A DNA stretch of 10,055 nucleotides from Candidatus Fermentibacterota bacterium (GTDB lineage Bacteria; Fermentibacterota; Fermentibacteria; Fermentibacterales; Fermentibacteraceae). The position numbers and the translations under genes were made by a program. The notes under the pieces are model-generated. The model was not told the DNA's origin and searched no databases. It was given only the letters and a program-made list of their open reading frames with translations. This document shows positions 1 through 6,639 of this stretch, in pieces. The first letter of the stretch is position 1. Every line of letters begins with the position of its first letter. The stretch covers positions 1 through 10,055 of the forward strand of contig JAKLEF010000048.1 of assembly GCA_022703195.1 (NCBI GenBank), read 5' to 3'.

Positions 1-695
1 TCAGAGATCACCAGATCCACCCCAGAGAGTCCGCGATCCACAAGCCCCCGGAGGAACTCCGTCCACGACGTCTCGCTCTCCATGGTGAACACATCCATGC
101 CGAGCAGCTCCCGGCAGCCGTCACGGTTCACTCCCGTGGCGATCACCATCGATACGCTCTCTACCGATCCGCACTCGCGGCATTTCAGCGAAGTCCCGTC
201 CAGCCACACGTACCGGTACGGCCCTCGATCCAGGGTGCGGCTCAGGAACGCATGCACCCGATCATCCAGGCTCTTAGCCATCTCCGAGACCGTGCTCCGG
301 CCGATCCCGTCTATCCCGAGGCTCTTCACAAGCTTGTCCATCTTCCTCGTGCTGACGCCCTCCACCCAGGCTTCACACACGACCTGTATCAGAGCCTTCT
401 CCGACCGTTTCCGCGGCTCCAGCAGCCACGCCGGGTAGTAGCTCCCGCTGCGGAGCTTCGGCACCTTCAGGTCCAGCGTCCCCACTCGCGTGTCCAGAGG
501 CCGGTCACGATAACCGTTCCGGCTGTTTACACGGACCTCGCTGCGCTTTCTGTACTCCGCACGGCAGCGCCCGTCGGCCTCGGCTCCCATCAGAAGATGG
601 ATCGTCTCTTGCATCAGCCCTCGCAGCAGATCCCCGTCCGCCTCCTCGATCTTCTTGCGCAGGATCTCCAGGTCGGCGATATTCTCCCGGGTCAT
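1..695 (-). CDS. IS256-family (Mutator-type) DDE transposase, N-terminal 231 residues
   Basis: This gene catalyses cut/copy transposition of its own element by DDE chemistry. The visible 231 residues show the family order: an N-terminal helical part, the RNGYR box (residues 59-63), a VGTLDLKVPKLRSGSYYP strand region (71-88), a GVSTRKMDKLVKSLG helix (113-127), a STVSEM segment (134-139), then WLDGTSLK with the first catalytic Asp at 166, and DVFTMESETSWTEFLRGL (201-218). The window ends in the LVIS(D) motif, where the second catalytic Asp begins. The start at 695 is chosen because GAAGGAG lies 8 nt upstream; the ATGs at 700 and 703 run into a stop within a few codons. Family members are about 400 residues, so roughly 40% is missing off the left edge. 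Two Cys (172, 175) follow the catalytic Asp; in remembered homologues this stretch reads KVRE-type, so these look like substitutions. No stop or frameshift is visible. Confidence 0.92.
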   Translation of the reverse strand, partial: MTRENIADLEILRKKIEEADGDLLRGLMQETIHLLMGAEADGRCRAEYRKRSEVRVNSRNGYRDRPLDTRVGTLDLKVPKLRSGSYYPAWLLEPRKRSEKALIQVVCEAWVEGVSTRKMDKLVKSLGIDGIGRSTVSEMAKSLDDRVHAFLSRTLDRGPYRYVWLDGTSLKCRECGSVESVSMVIATGVNRDGCRELLGMDVFTMESETSWTEFLRGLVDRGLSGVDLVIS

Positions 696-757
696 CGCAT
701 CATCTCCTTCGGGAGTAGGCAATTAGGTGGTTCTAAGTGCCTAAGATGCGATGACCC
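689..757 (-). promoter_or_regulatory. Structured leader covering the RBS and start codon of the IS256 transposase
   Basis: Three helices nest without gaps. The outer stem is a perfect 13-bp inverted repeat, 689-701 with 745-757, and contains the ATG at 695-693. Inside it, 704-707 pairs with 712-715 (CTCC/GGAG, tetraloop), which hides the ribosome binding site. Next to it, 716-721 pairs with 738-743 (TAGGCA/TGCCTA) and, after one A.G mismatch, 723-726 pairs with 733-736. Together they make a three-way junction with only three unpaired joining bases. In the transcript both RBS and start would be masked. Insertion sequences such as IS10 and IS50 are known to use leader structure to silence read-through transcription; that this one does so is inference. 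A weak promoter candidate (TTGAGG at 771-766, 17-nt spacer, CATCTT at 748-743) would start RNA inside the structure and omit the upstream outer arm. Confidence 0.7.
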
Positions 758-759
758 AC

Positions 760-780
760 CGCCCTCCTCAAGTCAGGGCG
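760..780. repeat. Short hairpin at the IS end, overlapping the RAYT stop
   Basis: CGCCCT (760-765) pairs perfectly with AGGGCG (775-780) across a 9-nt loop. It lies between the terminal repeat and the structured leader, and spans the stop codon (775-773) used by the truncated RAYT gene. It may end or slow RAYT transcription, or be part of the element's sub-terminal structure; there is no T-tract on the RAYT side. Confidence 0.4.
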
Positions 781-1513
781 TTCTTACACCACTTAAATGG
801 ACGCTACTATCAATGGTGCTCAGGGCGAACTGCTTCGAACCGAGAACCGCTCCCCAGCATTCGTATCTCCGGGAGGACAGTGGCTCTCCGCTGGCTTCCT
901 CTACCCCGCTCTTCCCCAGGATGAGGTTTCCGGTCCGCATCATGGAGGTGTCTATCTCACTATGTCCGTCGCGGAGCATCGAATCATAGACTCTCCCTGC
1001 ATCATCACCTCCATCAGAGAGGAGTGCGAAGAGCGAGTCTACATCGTGCCACTTCTCGGGACATCCCTCGACTATCCCCCTGTGGCCGGTCAGCGGATAA
1101 CTGGCCAGCGCATCCAGAGTGTCCAGCATGCCGGCTCGGATCGGATTCAGGTGGATGTACCTGATCAACTCGCGCGCATAACGCCCTTCCTCGACCAGGA
1201 TGGATCTGAACCTTCCCTGGAAGAGATGGCCTCTCCTGCCGTTCCCCTTGTTGTAGCGCATCGCGAAGCTCACTAGAACCGATCGGGAGAAGGAATCAAG
1301 CCCGACTTCGCCGCACCTGACCATGAGATGGACGTGGTTAGGCATAACCGCCCATGCGAGAACATGAATACCCGTTTTGTCTACACCTCGGCCGAGGCAT
1401 TCCAGGAAGCTCGACGCGTTGTACATGTCGATGAAAGGCGCGCAGCCATCGACAGCTCTGCACATCACATGGTGCAGGCTCCCCGGGCGATCGAGCCGTG
1501 ATCCGGTACGCAT
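773..1513 (-). pseudogene. REP-associated tyrosine transposase (Y1_Tnp, IS200-like), 3' end replaced by the IS256 end
   Basis: RAYT proteins are single-strand nucleases of the HUH/Y1 class that act on REP-type hairpins. The N-terminal PGSLHHVMCRA (10-20), the MPNHVHLMV motif with the metal-binding His60/His62 (57-65), GHLFQGRFRS (95-104), and RYIHLNPIRAGM with the predicted catalytic Tyr119 (118-129) are all present, so the nuclease domain is complete. A C-terminal extension follows (about 150-234), of a kind that often carries a DNA-binding helix-turn-helix in this family. Residues 235-246 and the stop codon come from the IS256 terminal repeat: codon 235 is the first IS triplet, at 811. The product is therefore a truncated protein with a foreign tail, 246 aa; activity is uncertain. 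The start at 1513 fits the usual family N-terminus, but the RBS is weak. GC looks lower than in the operon to the right, which suits acquired DNA. Confidence 0.85.
781..811 (-). repeat. Terminal inverted repeat of the IS256-family element
   Basis: Read on the minus strand from 811, the sequence begins GATAGTAGCGTCC and continues to GTGGTGTAAGAA. This follows the GATA..GTCC..GTGTAA pattern of IS256 ends as remembered. The partner repeat is outside the window, so the exact length is not defined. Confidence 0.7.
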
Positions 1514-1560
1514 ACCTAGAGTTTCGTCCAGTATGAGTCGGAACGCAAGGATCGGGAGAA

Positions 1561-1578
1561 AGTTAAAGGAGTTAAAAG
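1561..1578. repeat. Tandem 9-bp repeat upstream of the RAYT gene
   Basis: Two adjacent 9-mers, AGTTAAAGG and AGTTAAAAG, differ at one base. They are AT-rich in an otherwise GC-rich stretch, 48 bp upstream of the RAYT start. Apart from this repeat and the two hairpins, I see no gene in 1514-1680. Confidence 0.5.
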
Positions 1579-1591
1579 CGTTCTGGAAGGG

Positions 1592-1619
1592 GGAGGGGGC
1601 TCCGCGGGGAGCCCCCTCC
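1592..1619. terminator. Perfect 12-bp GC-rich hairpin between the convergent-side RAYT leader and the operon end
   Basis: GGAGGGGGCTCC (1592-1603) and GGAGCCCCCTCC (1608-1619) are exact inverted repeats around the loop GCGG. It is 61 nt past the lipoprotein stop and 78 nt upstream of the RAYT start. It could be a second terminator of the operon or a REP-like palindrome recognised by the adjacent RAYT. No T-run follows on the minus strand (CCCTTCC), so a classic intrinsic terminator is not proven. Confidence 0.5.
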
Positions 1620-1648
1620 GGGGAACGGGAACGAGAACAGGAACAGAC
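1619..1648. repeat. Degenerate GAAC hexamer repeat between two hairpins
   Basis: Between the two hairpins the plus strand reads as successive imperfect hexamers: GGAACG, GGAACG, AGAACA, GGAACA. Four units are visible. Function unknown; it may be slippage-generated spacer DNA. Confidence 0.35.
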
Positions 1649-1649
1649 G

Positions 1650-1669
1650 GGACCGGCAGGCGCCGGTCC
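1650..1669 (-). terminator. Hairpin just downstream of the lipoprotein gene, probable operon terminator
   Basis: GGACCGGC (1650-1657) and GCCGGTCC (1662-1669) form a perfect 8-bp stem with a 4-nt loop, 11 nt after the stop codon at 1681. On the minus strand it is followed by CGTCTGTTCC, only mildly T-containing, so termination efficiency is uncertain. Confidence 0.55.
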
Positions 1670-1680
1670 TCGTCAGCCTT

Positions 1681-2751
1681 CTAGCCTTCGTACACGATCA
1701 TCGACTCGATGACCTGGACGAGCAGGAACAGGAAGTCGTCAGCCCTCCTGTTCAGGTCGAGGCCGAAGCCTTCGCTTGTGCAGTCGAACCACGCGAAGGG
1801 GAAGACCTCCTCACCGAAGGCTGTCGCAGCGGCCATGCCCTTGAGCTGGACGAGGCTGATGTCCTCGAGGCCCTCGCGGTAGGCTCCGGCTCCGAACACG
1901 TAGCTGTCCAGTTCGCGGTCCAGCGTCCAGACAGCCGCGTTGGCCGTCAGTGCGCTGCCGTTGCCGCCCCTCACGTGCTGGAGCAGGGCCCAGCCTGCGA
2001 GGGCATCGTATGAGAACTGCGTGAGTCCGCCTGTTTCGAAGGTCATGTAGTCATACGCGACCTGGTTGTCGGCGCAGATCCAGGTTCTGATGTCGTCGTC
2101 GCCGACGGTGACGAGGCGGTAGTTACCGTTGAGGTAGACCCAGGTGCCGCCCTCACCGTCGGGAACGATGCTGTCGACGTCGCACTGCCTCAGGGAGTAG
2201 TTGTTGGTGGCGAAGAGCAGCGCAACGGGGACCTCGTAGTCGGTGTGGAACCTGTAGGGGATGTCGGGTTCGCCGTCGCCCGAGACTATGGCGTAGATCG
2301 AGTCTCCCACCCATATCGGACCCTGGGTGGCCAGCTGCTCGAGGATCGGATTCAGCACCTCGGGAGGAAGCTGCGGATCGAGGCACTCGAAGACCGTCCA
2401 CATGGTGTCCTGGACCAGCGCCTCGCTCCTCTCGACGAGAGGCGCGTAGCCCGCATCCTGCTGGAGCGCCATGTAGAAGTAGTTGTCGGCGATCAGCCAG
2501 TAGTCGGCCATGTGGATCATCGCCCAGCCGGCGCCGAGATAGCCCTCGGGGTAGGTGACGTCGAGATCGATGGCTGCCTGGAAGTTCTCCAGGGCCAGCT
2601 CGTAGTCACCGGCCTCGTAGGCGTCCCATCCGTCCTGGCAGTATCCCGCGGGGAGCTTGGGATCCGGCAGGTCGGGGTTCTCGGGGTTGCAGCCCGCAAA
2701 GAGGGCGAGGCTGAACGCGGCCGGGAGAACCAGCGATCTCAGTATCTTCAT
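1681..2751 (-). CDS. Secreted lipoprotein with N-terminal TPR-like repeats
   Basis: The 356-residue protein begins with a short lipoprotein signal peptide (MKILRSLVLPAAFSLALFAGC), with a lipobox LFAGC and Cys21 as the predicted lipidated residue; Asn at +2 gives no Asp-type retention signal. Residues 33-110 contain TPR-like helices (AYEAGDYELALENFQAAIDLD at about 44-64, followed by a second unit). TPRs usually mediate protein contacts. The rest (about 120-356) is acidic, rich in aromatic residues, and not recognised. A C-terminal segment LFLLVQVIESMIV is hydrophobic but short. The start at 2751 is chosen over the longer frame upstream because AGGAGGGAG sits 3 nt before it and the signal peptide begins there. 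The upstream gene's stop overlaps this RBS (13-nt gap), implying translational coupling. It is the last gene of the operon. Confidence 0.85.
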   Translation of the reverse strand: MKILRSLVLPAAFSLALFAGCNPENPDLPDPKLPAGYCQDGWDAYEAGDYELALENFQAAIDLDVTYPEGYLGAGWAMIHMADYWLIADNYFYMALQQDAGYAPLVERSEALVQDTMWTVFECLDPQLPPEVLNPILEQLATQGPIWVGDSIYAIVSGDGEPDIPYRFHTDYEVPVALLFATNNYSLRQCDVDSIVPDGEGGTWVYLNGNYRLVTVGDDDIRTWICADNQVAYDYMTFETGGLTQFSYDALAGWALLQHVRGGNGSALTANAAVWTLDRELDSYVFGAGAYREGLEDISLVQLKGMAAATAFGEEVFPFAWFDCTSEGFGLDLNRRADDFLFLLVQVIESMIVYEG

Positions 2752-2764
2752 GTTCTCCCTCCTA

Positions 2765-5224
2765 CTACTCTGCGATGCGGAGCATCTTCTGCACCGCGCT
2801 CTGTCCGGAGGACTCGAGCCTGCAGAAGTAGACGCCCGCCGCCACGGTGTTGCCGGAGTCATCCCTGCCGTCCCAGACCAGCGAGTGGGCCGCAGCGGCC
2901 ATCTCGCCGTCCGCTATCGTGCGGATGATCCTGCCGGACATGTCGTAGACCCTCAGGGAGGCGTTCCCCGCCGTCGGGAGGCTGAAGCTGATGACGGCCT
3001 CCGAGCTGAAGGGGTTCGGATATGTGCCCGCCAGCGTCAGCGCCGTGGGAAGCTCGGGTGACACGACTCCGGGAGCCGTACCGAACACGTAGATGCCGCC
3101 CTCGCTCACCGGGGCGCACATCCTGCCGCCCTGGAAGTAGCTGTCGACCGGCGCCCAGGCTCCGTTCGTCCAGCGGTATACCGAGCCCCTGGTGCCCGAC
3201 GCGGGGAACGAGATCGTCCCGTCCATGTCGCCCACTATCACGGGACCCGCGATGATGCCTTCCATGGCAGTCACCACGGCTTCGACCGGGGTGCCGGACG
3301 CCATGGAGAGCGCGAGTTCATCGGCCTCGGCGAGCATCACGCAGGAACCGGGCGCCATTGCGCCGGGCTCCACGTCGACCCTGGCCTCGGTGATGTCTAC
3401 CACGAGACCCGAGGACTCCACATAACCCACCGAGAACTCCCTCGTGGCCTCGACAGCGCGACCGAGGGAGTCGTAGCCGCCCATGGTGACCTGGAAGTCG
3501 CCCTCGGCCCAGGCTGCGAACCTCTTGTTCCAGAGGGTGCCCGAGAAGGCGGTCATGTCTACGACTGCCGTGCTGTCGGGCGTGGAGTCGACCATGTGGG
3601 CGATCTGGAGGACGGGACCCCACCAGTCGAACCCGTCGGGCTGGTTCGTGGCCGTGTAGTAGGCGGTGGTGTAGATGTCGAGATACTGGGGGTTGACGAG
3701 GTTCTGGAAGAAGGAGACCAGAACTCCCCTTTCGGCGGTGTCCTGGGAGAGCACGAACCTGAGTTCGGTCTGACCCTGGGGATTGTTGTTCGTCAGAACC
3801 AGGTAGTTCGACCCGCCGCCTGCGAGGTCGAACGTGCCGGAGTACCGGTTCGCAGTGGAGAGGTCGATCTGGTTGACCGCAGTGATGTCCGTGCCGTCGG
3901 TCTGGACCAGATAGCCGACCCATTCGCCGTTGATCGCCGGGCCGGAACCCGTGCCGTCAGAGTACATGCCGTTGAAGTAGACGGCCGGGGTGCCCGAGTA
4001 GTCCGGCAGGAACTTCGCATACTGCGCAGCGAAGACCGGTGCGGCTATCGGGTAGGCCTCGTCGGCTATGAAGGTACCGAACGGATACGCGTTGAACGTA
4101 CCGACGAAGGATGCTGCCTGTGCGGCATGGGTGAACTGGTACGCGCTCCCGTCGAGGAAGTCGTACCTGTAGATGCCGCCGGCATAGTCGCTGCGGAGAT
4201 CGTTGACGACATTGGTGATCAGCCAGTCTTCATAGATGGGGAAGACGAGCTGGTCGAAGGCCAGGCTGTCGGGCACCGCCGGGTCGATGGCGCGGGCTAT
4301 GGCCTGCATGCCAGTGGTGTCTGCCTGGGCTATGTCGTAGCAGATGTCGTCGGCGACGCGCTGCCTCAGGTACATGAACCAAAGGAGCTCCTGGCCCTGA
4401 TTCTTGCTGAAGTCGAGAGACTTCGCACCCGAGAAGGCATTCGGGAGCTCGATGGGGGCGGCGTTCTCGAAATTCCTCAGGGCGCCCTCGAGCCCGAACT
4501 TGGACGGGCCGATAGCGGCGTAGGTCAGGCCGTAGCACTCGTACTGCGCCACGAAACCGAGTCCGCGCGCAAGCCAGAGATCCTCGTCGGGTCTGACGCC
4601 GGTGCGGATCAGCATCGCCAGACCGGTGGGGATGCTCCAGGTGCGCAGCTTGGAGGCGACTCCCTGGTTCGTCTCGTAGAGGCCGGCGTTGACGTAGAAG
4701 ATGTCGTGGTCGTTGAAGGCGCCGGTGCCGTCGATGTCTGACGGCTCGACGTAGACGGTCCTGCCGACGCGGGTCGCCGGACCGCTCTGGTTCTGGTAGT
4801 AGTCGGGGAAGTCGGCGAAGACTATCCAGATCTTGGGGTCACCGTCGGTGTCGGGAACGGTGCCCATCAGTCCTGTTACAGTACCGTACACATCGACGCC
4901 CGCACCCTCGAACTGGGCCGCAAGGCTGTCGATCTGGGCCTGGTTGATGAAGTCGCCCCAGACCAGGTCCGGTTCGGCAGTATCCGGATTGGTCCCGAGG
5001 TATGTGGAGTCCTGGACCAGCCAGTAGGCGTGCTCGGTCTCGGCGACGCAGATGAAGTCCATGGTTGCCGGATCATCCGGGAACTCGGACACGTCGGGGA
5101 CGAGGAGCTGCACGACCTCCCCGACATCCAGAGCGTCTGCGGTACCGATGCCCATGGCCGGCAACAGGAGCACCGCCGCGGTAGACAGAAGGCCTGCCAG
5201 GCGGGATCCCGTCTTTGCTCTCAT
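2765..5224 (-). CDS. Large secreted M30-peptidase-like (probably inactive) protein with C-terminal sorting domain
   Basis: This 819-residue protein has a Sec signal peptide (residues 1-31, cut probable after ...GTADA). Residues about 125-235 resemble secreted hyicolysin/M30-type metallopeptidases: DPKIWIVFADFPDYY (129-143), NDHDIFYVNAGLYETN (171-186), then a segment where active relatives have HExxH and a downstream NEGL(S/A)E glutamate. Here these read IPTGLAMLI (198-206) and LARGLGFVA (218-226), so none of the zinc ligands survives. The middle (about 340-720) looks beta-rich and is unrecognised. The C-terminus (727-819) is a FlgD-like/type IX-type sorting domain: YPNPFS (735-740), LRVYDMSGR (757-765), WDGRDDSGNTVAAGVYF (784-800). 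AGGAGGAGG lies 6 nt before the ATG at 5224. An alternative ATG at 5329 overlaps the preceding stop as ATGA and has GGAG 7 nt upstream, but would add 35 residues before the signal peptide. It ends in tandem TAG stops. The peptidase relationship is remembered, not searched. Confidence 0.8.
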   Translation of the reverse strand: MRAKTGSRLAGLLSTAAVLLLPAMGIGTADALDVGEVVQLLVPDVSEFPDDPATMDFICVAETEHAYWLVQDSTYLGTNPDTAEPDLVWGDFINQAQIDSLAAQFEGAGVDVYGTVTGLMGTVPDTDGDPKIWIVFADFPDYYQNQSGPATRVGRTVYVEPSDIDGTGAFNDHDIFYVNAGLYETNQGVASKLRTWSIPTGLAMLIRTGVRPDEDLWLARGLGFVAQYECYGLTYAAIGPSKFGLEGALRNFENAAPIELPNAFSGAKSLDFSKNQGQELLWFMYLRQRVADDICYDIAQADTTGMQAIARAIDPAVPDSLAFDQLVFPIYEDWLITNVVNDLRSDYAGGIYRYDFLDGSAYQFTHAAQAASFVGTFNAYPFGTFIADEAYPIAAPVFAAQYAKFLPDYSGTPAVYFNGMYSDGTGSGPAINGEWVGYLVQTDGTDITAVNQIDLSTANRYSGTFDLAGGGSNYLVLTNNNPQGQTELRFVLSQDTAERGVLVSFFQNLVNPQYLDIYTTAYYTATNQPDGFDWWGPVLQIAHMVDSTPDSTAVVDMTAFSGTLWNKRFAAWAEGDFQVTMGGYDSLGRAVEATREFSVGYVESSGLVVDITEARVDVEPGAMAPGSCVMLAEADELALSMASGTPVEAVVTAMEGIIAGPVIVGDMDGTISFPASGTRGSVYRWTNGAWAPVDSYFQGGRMCAPVSEGGIYVFGTAPGVVSPELPTALTLAGTYPNPFSSEAVISFSLPTAGNASLRVYDMSGRIIRTIADGEMAAAAHSLVWDGRDDSGNTVAAGVYFCRLESSGQSAVQKMLRIAE

Positions 5225-5325
5225 ACTCAACCTCCTCCTGACGAGCGGCAGCATGTCGCCGCTGCCGGAAAGCATCCTCCCGGCGCCCCCCAGGCGCCCG
5301 GATGTCGTTTCAACTGCAACGTGGC
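5225..5325 (-). promoter_or_regulatory. Gap with stem-loops before the M30-like gene
   Basis: On the minus strand the gap contains a 7-bp stem, CGGCAGC/GCTGCCG (5246-5252 with 5261-5267), ending 7 nt before the AGGAGGAGG ribosome site, and a GC-rich bulged hairpin around GGGCGCC further upstream. It may set expression relative to the upstream gene, or may be coding if the 5329 start is used. No clear promoter is seen. Confidence 0.3.
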
Positions 5326-6639
5326 TCATTCAGTATCTCCAGTCGTTCCGGCGCCTACGGGGGACAGCATGTTCTCCCAGTTGGAGTAGCTGACCTCTCC
5401 GGGAACCGTGGAGTAGACCTGGGTGAAGTTGCCCGTGCCGTCGCTGTCGACGAACACGAACGTCTCGGTTCCCCCGGCAGTGAAGGTCCAGATCTCGTAG
5501 GGGAGCATGTCCACCTGGATCGGCATGCGCTCGATCTCGTCCGGTCTCCCGAACTTGATGTAGACCCTTCCCCTGTCGGTCCTCCAGCCCTCCCTGAACA
5601 CGGAGGCGAAGGACTCCGCCTCCCTGCACCGGGCCTCGAAGTCCGACCGCTCCGCGGAGGGTCTCGACGCCCAGTACTGGCCGTAGTAGGCGGCTCTCGC
5701 CTCGTCTCCGTCGAGACCGTCGAAGACCGCCTTCTCACCGGATGACAGGATCAGTGTGAACTGCCGCAGGAAGGAGCCGGCGTCAACACTGCCGGTCTGG
5801 GCCGTTCCGGCCCCGGCGACCGCCGTCTGGCGCAGCACCATGACGGGCTTGCGAGAGAGCAGCGTGTCACCTCCTGCGATCACTGCCGTTTCGATGTAGT
5901 GGAGACCGGAGACTCTTGCGCCGGACAGGTCGAGGCTGTCGATGAGACCGACCGCCTCGACGCCCTCGGGAATCGCGACGAGATCCCAGGGACGGGCGAA
6001 CAGCAGGGCGCCGGAGGCGTCCGTGAAGCGGCTCTGCCTGAGCACCGACTCTCCGCCCATGCCGTAGATCTCGGAGTAGATGAAGGCCCTGTGCTCTCCG
6101 GGCAGGTCGAACCTGCCGTCGGCCGCCGGGAACACCAGCATACCGCCCTTGCGGAGCGGATTCTGGGATTCCTCGGAGGCAGGCATCACTGTGTTGGCAA
6201 CCTCCATCTCGCTCAGGACCCCCGCATCCAGGCCGCCGACGGACCTGGCCGCGGTTCCCCTCCTGCCGTTGTCGAGGTCGGTGATGGTGACGAGGAGGGA
6301 ATGATCCCCGGGGCCGACCGCCATGATCGTCGCGTTCACGATCTCGCGGCCTTCGATCCACTCTGTCTCGGATATCCACTGGCGCACGGCGGCCGTGTCG
6401 CCGTCCGCGGACATCAGGACGACGTCCGTCTGGAAGGAGGCGAGACCGCCGGTGCGTGCGAACTGGTCCACCGGGACGCTCTCGTACACCTCGAGGAAGA
6501 GCGAGTCTGAATCGACGAGGCGGAACAGGGCCGTGTCGATGCTGAAGCCCAGGTCACCCTCGGATGTCGTGGCAAGCCCCGATCCGGCGGAGCATACCGC
6601 CGAGACCAGCAGGACTGCCGACAGGTCAGATCCTCTCAT
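5326..6639 (-). CDS. GWxTD-domain secreted protein
   Basis: The 437-residue protein carries the diagnostic GWRTDRGRVYIKFGRPDEIE segment at 351-370, which defines the GWxTD domain, known from Bacteroidota, Acidobacteriota and candidate phyla and of unproven function. The domain continues with LPYEIWTFTAGGTETFVFVD (379-398). Upstream residues (about 25-280) look beta-sandwich-like and hold no motif I recognise. Residues 290-350 match the helical approach to the motif (FDGLDGDEARAAYYGQYWASR). The N-terminus is a Sec signal peptide (cut probable near SGLA, residue 23). A Cys at 16 lacks a proper lipobox, so I do not call it a lipoprotein. The ATG at 6639 overlaps the preceding gene by 14 nt and is preceded by AGGAGGG, so the two GWxTD genes are translationally linked. 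The C-terminal end (NWENMLSPVGAGTTGDTE) is unstructured. Confidence 0.88.
   Translation of the reverse strand: MRGSDLSAVLLVSAVCSAGSGLATTSEGDLGFSIDTALFRLVDSDSLFLEVYESVPVDQFARTGGLASFQTDVVLMSADGDTAAVRQWISETEWIEGREIVNATIMAVGPGDHSLLVTITDLDNGRRGTAARSVGGLDAGVLSEMEVANTVMPASEESQNPLRKGGMLVFPAADGRFDLPGEHRAFIYSEIYGMGGESVLRQSRFTDASGALLFARPWDLVAIPEGVEAVGLIDSLDLSGARVSGLHYIETAVIAGGDTLLSRKPVMVLRQTAVAGAGTAQTGSVDAGSFLRQFTLILSSGEKAVFDGLDGDEARAAYYGQYWASRPSAERSDFEARCREAESFASVFREGWRTDRGRVYIKFGRPDEIERMPIQVDMLPYEIWTFTAGGTETFVFVDSDGTGNFTQVYSTVPGEVSYSNWENMLSPVGAGTTGDTE

Larger units (their letters stand above)
1..811 (-). mobile_element. IS256-family insertion sequence, 5' part (runs off the left edge)
   Basis: The element consists of a Mutator/IS256-type transposase gene reading leftward, a 116-nt leader, and a terminal repeat at 781-811. 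The right boundary is put at 811 because the minus-strand sequence starting there (GATA...GTCC...GTGTAA) matches the IS256-family end pattern as I remember it (GATAAAGTCC... GTGTAA). The RAYT gene next to it also loses its own sequence at exactly this point. The other end and the second catalytic half of the transposase lie outside the window. IS256-family elements usually make 8-9 bp target duplications; the expected copy here is the sequence at 812-820 (AATGGTGCT), to be found beyond the unseen end. Whether the element is intact cannot be told. Confidence 0.85.

Noticed and set aside
252..1276. Overlapping plus-strand frames at 252-989 and 797-1276
   Set aside because: Both are antisense to the two transposase genes, which carry family motifs, so they are shadows.
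2752..2862. Upstream extension of the lipoprotein frame
   Set aside because: It overlaps the end of the M30-like gene, inside its sorting domain, while a strong RBS and lipoprotein signal start at 2751.
3596..4741. 381-codon plus-strand open frame
   Set aside because: Antisense to the M30-like gene, Val/Glu/Gly-rich with no recognisable motif; an effect of codon bias on the real strand.
6570..6639. Possible lipobox at Cys16 of the canonical GWxTD protein
   Set aside because: The residue before the Cys is Val and the pattern VSAVC does not fit a lipobox; ordinary signal peptidase I cleavage is more likely.
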